This document shows, one piece after another, positions 17,212 to 24,649 of a stretch of DNA of 64,000 nt. Position 1 is the stretch's first letter, and every line of letters starts with the position of its first letter. The notes beneath the pieces are model-generated. The model did not search any database, was not told the DNA's origin, and worked only from the letters and a program-made list of their open reading frames with translations. The position numbers were made by a program, and so were the translations under genes. Source of the stretch: Larkinella punicea (lineage in GTDB: Bacteria > Bacteroidota > Bacteroidia > Cytophagales > Spirosomataceae); the NCBI RefSeq assembly GCF_003334855.1, contig NZ_QOWE01000009.1, positions 227,795 to 291,794 of the forward strand, given 5' to 3'.

Positions 17212-18393
17212 CTAAAAGATTGAGCCGCCCCAAACAAACTGCTCGAATCCACTGGCGGGTTGGAATCGCCCCGCCAGCCAGCTTTCAGTTAAGTTAATAC
17301 TCTTTGCCCTTTCATTTACCGTCATCAGATCATGCGGAGTGCAGGTTTCCTTCACCTCAATGGCCGTCTGACGGTTCAACACAAAGTCAATCTCGGTTCC
17401 GGTGGTTCGCTGGTAATACTGCACCTTACCCAAACGGGCCAACTGATTGGCAATGGCATTCTCAAAAACCTGACCACCACTCACCTGGCCGATTGTCTGA
17501 AGCAGTCCTGTATCCGCGAAATAAAGCTTGGGCTGTTTGGAAAGCTCCTTATCCAACCCACTGGTGAAAGGCGTTGTGGTTTGGATGAAATAGGTGTATT
17601 CCAGTAAATGCAGGTAGTCTTTCAACTTATTTCGATTCAGCCCAACCAGACTCGACAACTTCGAATAATCAATACGGCTCCCCACCCGACTCGAAAGCAT
17701 GGCAATCAGTTTGTAAAGTGTATCACTGACACTAAAATCTGACAACAGCCTGACATCCAGCTCTATGTAAGCATTTAATACATCTTTTAAATAGTCGGTT
17801 TTTGCGGCTTCGTCATCGGCTAACACAACTTCAGGAAAACCGCCAAATCGAAGATATTCTTCATAGTATCCCTTCCATTTGTCGTAAAAAGGAAAAAGAA
17901 AAGGTTGCATCCGTCCGGTTTGCAGGAGGGTAGTATCCCCATTTTTGAAACGCACAAATTCTTCAAAATCCAGCGGACTCATTTCAAAGATTTGTTTTCG
18001 ACCAGCCAGACTTTCCGCGAAATGATTACGGAGATAGAAAGAACTGGAACCCGTTACGAGAAACTTAATCCCGTAAGTGTCATAAAGACTCTTGATGACA
18101 CTTGGGCTGTTGGGAACCAGTTGGATTTCGTCCAGAGCAACTACCGCCGGTCTATCCAGACTCAAGCCCAGTGAAACAAGACCGCGTTCAATGTCATTGT
18201 AGGAATTCTGATTGAAGAGAATACGGTTTTCTATCCGTTCAAAATCCAGATAAAGCGTGTTGGAGTGCGGTATTTTGCTGAGTAAATGCCGTAAAGCTGT
18301 AGATTTCCCTACACGTCGCATACCGGTAATAACCGTTACCTGCTTGCGATTAAGATGCGCTTCTAAAGCGCTGTATATCCTTCTTTCAACCAT
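17212..18393 (-). CDS. AAA+ ATPase with C-terminal DUF4143 nuclease-like domain
   Basis: A 393-residue protein (from ATG at 18393). N-terminal AAA ATPase: Walker A GMRRVGKST at 24-32, Walker B VVALDE at 84-89, sensor FLVTGSSSF. The C-terminal DUF4143 part has EIDFVLNRQTAIEVKE, the D...ExK pattern of a PD-(D/E)XK-like nuclease fold. The family is widespread and mobile in Bacteroidota and archaea, with no agreed function; links to DNA or mobile-element biology are conjecture. The frame continues upstream to a TTG (MCKLSDK-), but ATG is preferred. Its start codon is embedded in a 51-bp perfect palindrome. It lies 83 bases downstream of comB on the same strand. Confidence 0.85.
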   Translation of the reverse strand: MVERRIYSALEAHLNRKQVTVITGMRRVGKSTALRHLLSKIPHSNTLYLDFERIENRILFNQNSYNDIERGLVSLGLSLDRPAVVALDEIQLVPNSPSVIKSLYDTYGIKFLVTGSSSFYLRNHFAESLAGRKQIFEMSPLDFEEFVRFKNGDTTLLQTGRMQPFLFPFYDKWKGYYEEYLRFGGFPEVVLADDEAAKTDYLKDVLNAYIELDVRLLSDFSVSDTLYKLIAMLSSRVGSRIDYSKLSSLVGLNRNKLKDYLHLLEYTYFIQTTTPFTSGLDKELSKQPKLYFADTGLLQTIGQVSGGQVFENAIANQLARLGKVQYYQRTTGTEIDFVLNRQTAIEVKETCTPHDLMTVNERAKSINLTESWLAGRFQPASGFEQFVWGGSIF

Positions 18394-18441
18394 TTTATCG
18401 GATAATTTGCACAAGATTTGTGCAAATTATCCGATAAAATG
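18391..18441. repeat. 51-bp perfect palindrome over the ATPase start codon
   Basis: Arms of 24 bases (18391-18414 and 18418-18441) are perfect reverse complements around three bases (GAT). The left arm ends with the CAT that is the ATPase ATG on the minus strand. In DNA it could be an operator; in mRNA it would fold into a 24-bp hairpin whose last base pairs include the initiation codon, hiding it from ribosomes. Confidence 0.85.
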
Positions 18442-18475
18442 CATAATTGCTAAAAATCGGACAAAGTATCCAAAT

Positions 18476-19192
18476 CTACACCTCCATACTCACCAGCGCA
18501 CTGCCCCGCAAAACCGGGATGACGTCGTATAGATCGTGCTGCAAACAGTAGATAATGTCTTTGTGAATACTGAGCCGGTGCAGCCGCCGGACGTGGGAAG
18601 ACGGAGCGAGGTAGGCAGGTAAATCGTTTTTTGCCTGGGCATACAGCCGCAAGGCCATCAGTCCGCTGTCTTCTGGAACCATATATTCGTCTTTCAGCCG
18701 CTCAATCAGCGCCCCGGCAAACAGGGTGTCTTCCAGATTGACACGCCCTTTCCAGCCTGCACACAAGATCAGCACGTCGTAGCGTTCGCCCTGTAGAAAC
18801 CGCGCCACCGCTTCGAGGTTCAGGAATGACCCGACGAGTACTTTCACGGCGTTTCGTGAGCGCGTGATGGCGTAGGTACCGTTGGTAGTCGTCATGGCGA
18901 TGTCGGCGCCGATCAGTCGCTCATCCATGTAGCTGAACGGCGAATTATCCAGTTCGAAACCGTCCACTTTTTTGGCGTTTCGTTCGGCTGCGGCCAGATA
19001 GCCCCGGCCCTGCAACTGGCTGCACTCCTCGACCGTCGCCACCGGCGTGATGCTGTTGACCCCGTGGGCAAAAGCGGTCACCATACACGAGGTAGCCCGG
19101 AATACGTCCGCTACGACAACAATGGAATTTTCGAGAGAATCGGTATGCAGGTGGAGTAAATCGGGAGTCAGGCAGACGTCGATTGTTTTCAT
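18476..19192 (-). CDS. comB: 2-phosphosulfolactate phosphatase (ComB family)
   Basis: A 238-residue protein of the ComB family, which hydrolyses 2-phosphosulfolactate to sulfolactate in coenzyme M biosynthesis and has bacterial homologues. Conserved blocks: VVADVFRATSCMVTAFAHG (residues 26-44), GYLAAAERNAKKVDGFELDNSP (about 65-85), TTTNGTYAI and LILCAGWKGRVNLEDTLFAG. Start taken at the internal ATG 19192 (MKTIDVCLTPDLL); the frame reaches further upstream only through the inverted repeat. It follows gcvT on the same strand with the repeat between. Whether the bacterial enzyme serves a sulfonate pathway here is not shown. Confidence 0.82.
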   Translation of the reverse strand: MKTIDVCLTPDLLHLHTDSLENSIVVVADVFRATSCMVTAFAHGVNSITPVATVEECSQLQGRGYLAAAERNAKKVDGFELDNSPFSYMDERLIGADIAMTTTNGTYAITRSRNAVKVLVGSFLNLEAVARFLQGERYDVLILCAGWKGRVNLEDTLFAGALIERLKDEYMVPEDSGLMALRLYAQAKNDLPAYLAPSSHVRRLHRLSIHKDIIYCLQHDLYDVIPVLRGSALVSMEV

Positions 19193-19201
19193 GCTGGGAG
19201 G

Positions 19202-19263
19202 GATAGGAGCACGGATTGAACGGATAAAAATCAGTTTTAATCCGTTCAATCCGTGCTCCTATC
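19202..19263. repeat. Inverted repeat of ACGGATT words between gcvT and comB
   Basis: Perfect 24-bp arms (19202-19225 and 19240-19263) around a 14-base centre. The arms contain the CGGATTGAACGGAT word that recurs at 53290-53345 and in variant form near 28719 and 33360. Confidence 0.85.
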
Positions 19264-19267
19264 TAAG

Positions 19268-20362
19268 TTAATTTTTTACAAAAGGTAATTTCACGACCTG
19301 TGCCTTCAACAGCCGGTCGCGGACTTTGACAAATAGTTCGGAACCCGGTTTGCTGTATTCCGTCGGAACGTAGCCCATCCCGATGCCCTTGCTAAGCGTG
19401 GGCGACTGGGTGCCGGACGTGACTTCACCGATGCGGTTTCCATCAGCGTCGCAAAGCTCGTAATGGCTCCGCGGAATGCCCCGGTCGATGAGTTCAAACC
19501 CGACCAGTTTCCGTTTCAAACCGTCCTTCTTCTGATTTTGCAGGTTTTCGGAATTGACAAACGGCTTGGTAAATTTCGTCACCCAACCCAAACCCGCTTC
19601 CAGGGGCGAAATCGTGTCGTCGACGTCGTTTCCGTAGAGGCAATAGCCCATTTCAAGCCGCAGTGTATCCCGCGCGCCCAGTCCGATGGGCTGGATGCCG
19701 TAGGGTTCTCCGGCTTTCATGATCGCGTTCCAAACGGCTTCGGCCTGTTCGTTGGCCACGTAAATCTCAAAACCGCCCGCGCCGGTGTAGCCCGTTGCTG
19801 AGACAATGACGTTGGGAAAACCGGCAAAATCCGTTTTTTCGAAGGTATAATACGACATCGAATCCAGCAGGACGTTGGTCAGCGGTTGCAGTGCCTGAGC
19901 CGCCAAGGGCCCCTGAACCGCAAACAGACAGGTGCCGTCCGAGATGTTGATCATCTCCAGGCCGCTTTCAAAATCATTCTGGCTCTGGATCCAGTTCCAG
20001 TCTTTTTCGATGTTCGACGCATTTACCACCAGCATATATTCTAACTTGCTGATCTGATAAATGAGCAGATCGTCGACCACGCCCCCTTGATCGTTGGGCA
20101 GGTAGCTGTATTGCACTTTGCCGTCGTAGAGCAGCGAGGCATCATTGGCCGACACTTTCTGAATCAGATCAAGGGCTTTTTCACCTTTCAAAATGAACTC
20201 ACCCATGTGGGATACATCGAAAATTCCGACGGCATTGCGGACGGTCTGGTGCTCCAGAAGGTCGGAGGAATACCGCACCGGCATTAGAAATCCGGCAAAC
20301 GGCACCATTTTTGCCCCAAGTTGTTCGTGAATCGTTTCGAGCGGTACGTGCTTTAAATCCAT
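19268..20362 (-). CDS. gcvT: Aminomethyltransferase, glycine cleavage system T protein
   Basis: A 364-residue T protein, which takes the aminomethyl group from lipoylated H protein and gives 5,10-methylene-THF and ammonia. Start at ATG 20362 gives MDLKHVPLETIHEQLGAKMVPFAG, the canonical N-terminus. Folate-binding features are present: GIFDVSHMGEF (about 49-59), VSATGYTGAGGFEIYV (about 188-203), and LRLEMGYCLYGNDVDDTISP near 243-262, including the conserved acidic residue. No gcvH or gcvP is nearby, as is common in Bacteroidota. No glycine riboswitch could be seen upstream; the leader is short. Confidence 0.93.
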   Translation of the reverse strand: MDLKHVPLETIHEQLGAKMVPFAGFLMPVRYSSDLLEHQTVRNAVGIFDVSHMGEFILKGEKALDLIQKVSANDASLLYDGKVQYSYLPNDQGGVVDDLLIYQISKLEYMLVVNASNIEKDWNWIQSQNDFESGLEMINISDGTCLFAVQGPLAAQALQPLTNVLLDSMSYYTFEKTDFAGFPNVIVSATGYTGAGGFEIYVANEQAEAVWNAIMKAGEPYGIQPIGLGARDTLRLEMGYCLYGNDVDDTISPLEAGLGWVTKFTKPFVNSENLQNQKKDGLKRKLVGFELIDRGIPRSHYELCDADGNRIGEVTSGTQSPTLSKGIGMGYVPTEYSKPGSELFVKVRDRLLKAQVVKLPFVKN

Positions 20363-20469
20363 AAAACGGAAGAATTGTAAATGCGATTCGGATTCCGGTT
20401 CAACGCATCGATCGCGCTCTTTATCCATTCACCCGAATTACAAAACTACCGAATTGTTGACGGTTTTCC

Positions 20470-21381
20470 ATGTACATGACCACCTGCTGCCGGTTTCTGT
20501 TTCCCTTTGTTTTTTTATTCAGCCCTTTATTAATGCTTGCTCAAACGACGATCAGGGGGCAAGTTCAGATTGATAGCACCCATCAGCCGGTTTCCTACGC
20601 GCTGATCAGCGAGCCACAGCACCGGTTTGGCACCTACGCCGACGCGCAGGGACGGTTTTCGGCCCCGATTCCGGAGGGCATCGACACGCTCCTGATTAGC
20701 TGCGTCGGCTTTGAGAATCTGCTGCTGCCACTGGCCGGTTTGTCGGACAGCACGGCGGTTTACCGGCTGCGGGCCAAACCGAACGTGCTGACCGAAATTG
20801 TGGTTCGGGGCCGAAAACCGAAGGTAGTGGCCGTTGGGGCCATTCGGAAACGCGCGCCGATTGTCTGGGGCAACTGCTCAGGCCGGAACATCGAGTTTGC
20901 GTTGCACGTTCGCAATACCAAAGGCATTCGGGGCTATTTGCACCGGGTTTCGTATCTGATTGCACGCGGGGGCGTGGCGACGGCACCGTTCCGGGTGCGC
21001 GTCTACGCCAACGCGGACGGCGAACCGGGCGAGGACCGGCTGCCCCAGAGTGTGGTGACAGCCGCCCGGCGGGGCAACACCTGGTGCGAGGTCGATCTGT
21101 CGCGCTACCAGATTGAATTCCCAAAAGAAGGCCTGTTCATTGCGATGGAATGGCTCCCGACCAACGAAGACCGGTACAAATTCGCGACCTCGTTCAAAAT
21201 GCCGGATGGTCAGAAGAACGTGCGGGAGTGTTTCGGGCAATACCTGGCGTTTAACCGGGAGTTGCGCACGGCAACCTACTGGGAGCGCATCAACGGCGGC
21301 ACCTGGCGACGCAACGCGCCCCTCTCGCGGGTCGGAATGGGCGAGCATCCGGTGATTCAGGCGAAGATTGCGCTGGAGTGA
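20470..21381 (+). CDS. Exported protein with carboxypeptidase-regulatory-like domain
   Basis: A 303-residue protein with a signal peptide (FLFPFVFLFSPLLMLAQ). Residues 27-95 form a CarboxypepD_reg-like / DUF4480-type beta-sandwich (TIRGQVQIDSTHQPVSYALI, GFENLLLPL), the module found at the front of SusC-type TonB receptors, but no plug or barrel follows. The C-terminal two thirds (about 115-300) is a conserved-looking region with VRVYANADGEPGEDRLPQSV and a final MGEHPVIQAKIALE, which resembles a second beta-sandwich. Likely a cell-surface protein; function unknown. It faces away from gcvT. Confidence 0.7.
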   Translation: MYMTTCCRFLFPFVFLFSPLLMLAQTTIRGQVQIDSTHQPVSYALISEPQHRFGTYADAQGRFSAPIPEGIDTLLISCVGFENLLLPLAGLSDSTAVYRLRAKPNVLTEIVVRGRKPKVVAVGAIRKRAPIVWGNCSGRNIEFALHVRNTKGIRGYLHRVSYLIARGGVATAPFRVRVYANADGEPGEDRLPQSVVTAARRGNTWCEVDLSRYQIEFPKEGLFIAMEWLPTNEDRYKFATSFKMPDGQKNVRECFGQYLAFNRELRTATYWERINGGTWRRNAPLSRVGMGEHPVIQAKIALE

Positions 21382-21436
21382 AGGCAACTGACCGGGATTT
21401 CTTTCGTATCTTGGCTTTGTTAACGCTAACTCGACG

Positions 21437-22051
21437 ATGGGGACGATTGTATTCAAAGAGCAGATTAAACGCCGAAACCCGAAAGTACCCGACTCCTTGA
21501 TTTACGAGAAGTTGGGCCGACGCACGCTGTACTACAAAGGGTATAAAGACGTGCTGGCGGGACGCAAAACACCGGAAGAAATCATGGGTTGCAGCGATAT
21601 TCAGGGGGCGGTCGTGGCTGCTCTGCTGGGGTATTTATATACGAACATTAACCGAAAAGCGTATTTGCTGACGACAAATGAAGTGGGTTTGCTTATGCCC
21701 AACCTCGGCCGTACGGCCAACGACATTGCCATTTTTGACCGCAATACCATCACGGAACTCCACGGAAAGTATTTCAAAATACCACCCAAAGTGGTGATTG
21801 AGTTTGACATCAAAGTGGATGTTGAAGAATATGCGGCTGGTGATCAGGATTATATCTGGGATAAAACCGATAAACTTCTGGCGTTTGGCGTCGAGCGCGT
21901 CATCTGGATCACCACCACCGCCCGAAAAGTGTTCGTCGCGGCCCGCAACGAGCCGTGGATTACGCAGACCTGGTCTGATGATGTAACGGTTTTGGAAGGT
22001 TGTACCTTGAATCTGGCGGAGTTGTTAAAGGAAGAAGGGATTGCGTTTTGA
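21437..22051 (+). CDS. Uma2 family protein (PD-(D/E)XK nuclease fold)
   Basis: A 204-residue protein of the Uma2/DUF820 family, a putative restriction-endonuclease-like fold expanded in cyanobacteria and Bacteroidota. The likely active-site pattern is visible as ANDIAIFDRN followed by PPKVVIEFDIK (D near 95, E near 120 and the aligned K), then LLAFGVERVIWITTTARKV. Function in cells is unclear; family members are often multi-copy. It is convergent with the AT-rich HEPN-type gene 36 bases away, which may place both in an accessory patch. Confidence 0.8.
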   Translation: MGTIVFKEQIKRRNPKVPDSLIYEKLGRRTLYYKGYKDVLAGRKTPEEIMGCSDIQGAVVAALLGYLYTNINRKAYLLTTNEVGLLMPNLGRTANDIAIFDRNTITELHGKYFKIPPKVVIEFDIKVDVEEYAAGDQDYIWDKTDKLLAFGVERVIWITTTARKVFVAARNEPWITQTWSDDVTVLEGCTLNLAELLKEEGIAF

Positions 22052-22087
22052 GTCACGTCATAAATATGATATATAGTAATCATAAAA

Positions 22088-23320
22088 TTAATTATTTAAA
22101 ATATTTATAATTTCTAAATGAAGATCATCTCTATTCCTAATAAACTCAAATATTGGCCACTCAAAATATATATGTTTGTCAATTTCTTTTAAAACCTTTG
22201 CTCTTTTAAAATTCTCTAACAAATCTTCATCATTATCATTTAGAATTAAATATGCTATTTTAAAAATAGGTGTAGAAGTCCCAACCTTAATTTTTTTTAA
22301 TTCTTTTTTTAAAGTAGTTTTATTATCTAACCTCTTTAATGCAATACACTTATTAATTAGCAATCTTAGCAAACAATTTTCCTGATGCTCATTTCTTGCT
22401 TCAATTTTATCACTAAAATTACAAATAGATTTAGCTAAGTGATTATCATTATTTTTCAAAAAATTGAAAGATTGAACCATCATTGTTTCAATTGCTTTAT
22501 CGGCAGTACCTTTTTCCCAATTCCCCCAACATTCAAATATAAGAAGCAGCCCTGCAATTTGAAAAACCCTCAGAGATTCAGCGAAGTACTCTTTAGAAAT
22601 CCCTACAGTGTCTCCAATCTTTAAATTGTAAGGATTATCAGTTCTTGTAATATATTTTTTATTTACAATTGATGAATTATGAACTATTATGTGTCTTCTT
22701 TCTCTATATTCTTTGATCAAGCTCCAATTTATTATATCTTTTTCCAGACTAATTTTCAGTCGAGTTTCAAAATGATCTAATAGTTGTTCAAATGTTTTCT
22801 CAATCAACATGGCTTCAACTTCCCTTTGAATTTGAGCATTAACTAACTCTTCAATTGACTCATATTCATTAATTTCTTTAAGAGACATTTTAACCTCTTT
22901 ATCGTTTAGAGATTTTTGAAAAGAAGTGTAATAGAATGATAATAAGTCTGCCAACAGATATTCAAAATAGTTATTCAACATCAAAAAAGCTCCTTTAGAA
23001 AGAACTTCAAAGTTCTTTGTTGATATCTTAGATTGCTTGTCCACCATCTTTAAAAGCAAATTTGCATCTGCTTCATCAATCTGTATTTTAAAAGAACTCT
23101 TTTCATTATCGTCTCTATTTTTTTTATCATTATTTCTTATTGTATCAATATCTATACCCGATTTCTGAAACAAGGCATTAATAAATCCACTTGCTTCAGA
23201 AGCCATACTCCTGTCTTCTCCTATAGCTAAATCTCCAAATTTTTCAAAGTAATAAGAAACCGCTTTCAGGTTAGCTTGATATGTCTTATAAATATTCTCA
23301 ATACCTTTTGTATTCTTCAT
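22088..23320 (-). CDS. AT-rich HEPN-domain protein, putative RNase
   Basis: A 410-residue protein. Its base composition is strikingly AT-rich compared with both sides, as in recently acquired DNA. Helical throughout. The key feature is R209-H-I-I-V-H214-N, matching the R[polar]xxxH catalytic motif of HEPN ribonucleases, preceded by a helix of the type expected for the first HEPN helix (LNNYFEYLLADLLSFYY, 115-131). HEPN proteins act as toxins, Cas RNases and abortive-infection effectors; the RiboL-PSP-HEPN group has a similar arrangement. The C-terminal 150 residues are unidentified helical repeats. No antitoxin is adjacent. Assignment is by motif only. Confidence 0.6.
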   Translation of the reverse strand: MKNTKGIENIYKTYQANLKAVSYYFEKFGDLAIGEDRSMASEASGFINALFQKSGIDIDTIRNNDKKNRDDNEKSSFKIQIDEADANLLLKMVDKQSKISTKNFEVLSKGAFLMLNNYFEYLLADLLSFYYTSFQKSLNDKEVKMSLKEINEYESIEELVNAQIQREVEAMLIEKTFEQLLDHFETRLKISLEKDIINWSLIKEYRERRHIIVHNSSIVNKKYITRTDNPYNLKIGDTVGISKEYFAESLRVFQIAGLLLIFECWGNWEKGTADKAIETMMVQSFNFLKNNDNHLAKSICNFSDKIEARNEHQENCLLRLLINKCIALKRLDNKTTLKKELKKIKVGTSTPIFKIAYLILNDNDEDLLENFKRAKVLKEIDKHIYFEWPIFEFIRNRDDLHLEIINILNN

Positions 23321-23354
23321 AAGTAAACTTTATTTGTATAAAGCTAATAAACTT

Positions 23355-23362
23355 CAAATTTA
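23355..23362 (-). promoter_or_regulatory. Candidate -7 box of the HEPN-type gene
   Basis: On the minus strand TAAATTTG fits TAnnTTTG and ends 34 bases before the start codon. No -33 element at normal spacing is seen, and AT-rich DNA makes chance matches likely. Confidence 0.35.
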
Positions 23363-23489
23363 TAACGAATATAAGCAATATTTATCATTGATGAAGGCCT
23401 AAAATTAATCCTTTGCAAGTCTTACCCTAATAGAAGGTTTTTGAAGCCTACTGAGCGGGATTTGCAATCCTGATTAGCCCTCATCAATC

Positions 23490-23624
23490 CTATGTTGTTT
23501 TCACCCCCGGCAGGCGGTTTTTCAGAAAGGTAATCTGCCTCTGGTGGTTTGATTTGTGCTCGCAAACGTGAAATTCATTGAACACGCCAAAACCGCCCAG
23601 ACGTAGCAGTAATGCATGGTTAAG
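23490..23624 (-). pseudogene. Gene remnant, possibly DinB-like C-terminus
   Basis: Within an otherwise gene-free gap (23321-23747) the minus strand keeps a 44-codon open stretch after an in-frame stop, with a protein-like composition. It reads LLLRLGGFGVFNEFHVCEHK and then SNHQRQITFLKNRLPG before the stop. The H...EHK.NHQRQI pattern recalls the metal-site helix at the C-terminus of DinB/YfiT-type proteins. There is no start codon in frame. I regard it as a decayed fragment; the family call is tentative. Confidence 0.35.
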
Positions 23625-23747
23625 TTAATCAGTACTCTACCGGAAGGCCCCTGGTAATTTCCTTTTACCTTATTCAAGCAAAAGCCCTGACCATCAAGCC
23701 CGGGCCTTTGTAAATCAGCCAACCGGCGTAAGCCGCCAACCAGATCA

Positions 23748-24110
23748 TTAACTCGCCAGAAAGTTAATAGCCTGTTTCAGGGTGCGCTCGTTTCCGGTTT
23801 CGGGGTCGCTATACGACCGCTCACCCACCTCAATCGTTAATTCTTTCCTCATCAACTGTTTGGTATCAAGCTCTTTTCCTTCCTGGGCTTTGATCCCAAC
23901 CTGATCAAACAAACTGATGATCGCGGGCATACCCGCCGGGGATTGATAAAACCGGTGGGAAACGTAACCGGCTTCGTTTTCAAACCGGACGGCAAAGAAA
24001 GGTATTCCCTTGCGTTCACTAACGCCCTCCTCAATGTGCGTGATCGTAACGGTTTGTCGACCATCAGCCAATACCGTCTTGTACTGCCCTTCTTCTACTG
24101 CGACTTTCAT
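23748..24110 (-). CDS. Conserved hypothetical protein, 120 residues
   Basis: A small soluble protein I do not recognise with certainty. It begins MKVAVEEGQYKTVLADGRQT and has mixed beta/alpha character: TVTITHIEEGVSERKGIPFF, then an aromatic block (YVSHRFYQSPAG), and a charged C-terminal half. The GVSERKGIPFFAVRFENE stretch resembles small proteins from phages and plasmids that wrap single-stranded DNA or handle replication, but that is only a resemblance. No operon partner: upstream is the divergent EamA gene and downstream the decayed region. Confidence 0.6.
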   Translation of the reverse strand: MKVAVEEGQYKTVLADGRQTVTITHIEEGVSERKGIPFFAVRFENEAGYVSHRFYQSPAGMPAIISLFDQVGIKAQEGKELDTKQLMRKELTIEVGERSYSDPETGNERTLKQAINFLAS

Positions 24111-24201
24111 AGCGTTGATGGGGCAAACCCTTTCAATCAGATTTTATATCCTTTTCCTTCAACGAACACTTTCTGATTGTATACTCATCTTTTATCAACT
24201 C

Positions 24202-24624
24202 ATGTGGATCGTTTTTTCGTTACTGGCCGCTCTAGCTTCCGCTGTCGTGGTGACACTTTCCAAAGCGGGCATCAAACACGTTGATTCCAGCCTGGCGTTT
24301 GCGATTCAATCGGTTTGCATTCTTCTGGTGTCGTGGGGCGTCGTGATCGGGCAAGGCAATCTGCCGGATGTCAGTCGCATTGAACGGCGCGTCTGGATTT
24401 ACCTGATCGCTGCGGGCATCATCACCTGCGTATCGTCACTGCTTACATTTCGAGCGTTGAAATTAGGCGATGCGTCCCGCACGTCGCCACTGGACAAAAT
24501 CTCGCTGCTGTTTACGATTATCCTGGCGGTTATCTTCCTGAAAGAAAAAATCAACTGGCAAATCATCACCGGAGCACTCCTGATGGCTGGTGGGGCAGTG
24601 TTGATCGCGCTGTCGAAGGAATAA
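24202..24624 (+). CDS. EamA-family half-size membrane transporter
   Basis: A 140-residue membrane protein starting at ATG 24202 (MWIVFSLLAALASAVVV). It has about four to five transmembrane helices and ends with the EamA-like sequence LKEKINWQIITGALLMAGGA. It corresponds to one half of a 10-TM EamA/DMT transporter, a recognised single-domain form that works as a dimer. Substrate unknown. The frame is open upstream of 24202, but that part does not resemble the family. It is convergent with the S8 protease gene. Confidence 0.8.
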   Translation: MWIVFSLLAALASAVVVTLSKAGIKHVDSSLAFAIQSVCILLVSWGVVIGQGNLPDVSRIERRVWIYLIAAGIITCVSSLLTFRALKLGDASRTSPLDKISLLFTIILAVIFLKEKINWQIITGALLMAGGAVLIALSKE

Positions 24625-24649
24625 CCGGTATGGGGCAAACCCCGCTTAC

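Noticed and set aside
20363..20469. Glycine riboswitch upstream of gcvT
   Set aside because: The gap is only about 107 bases and shared with a divergent gene; no paired aptamer-like structure could be made out by eye.
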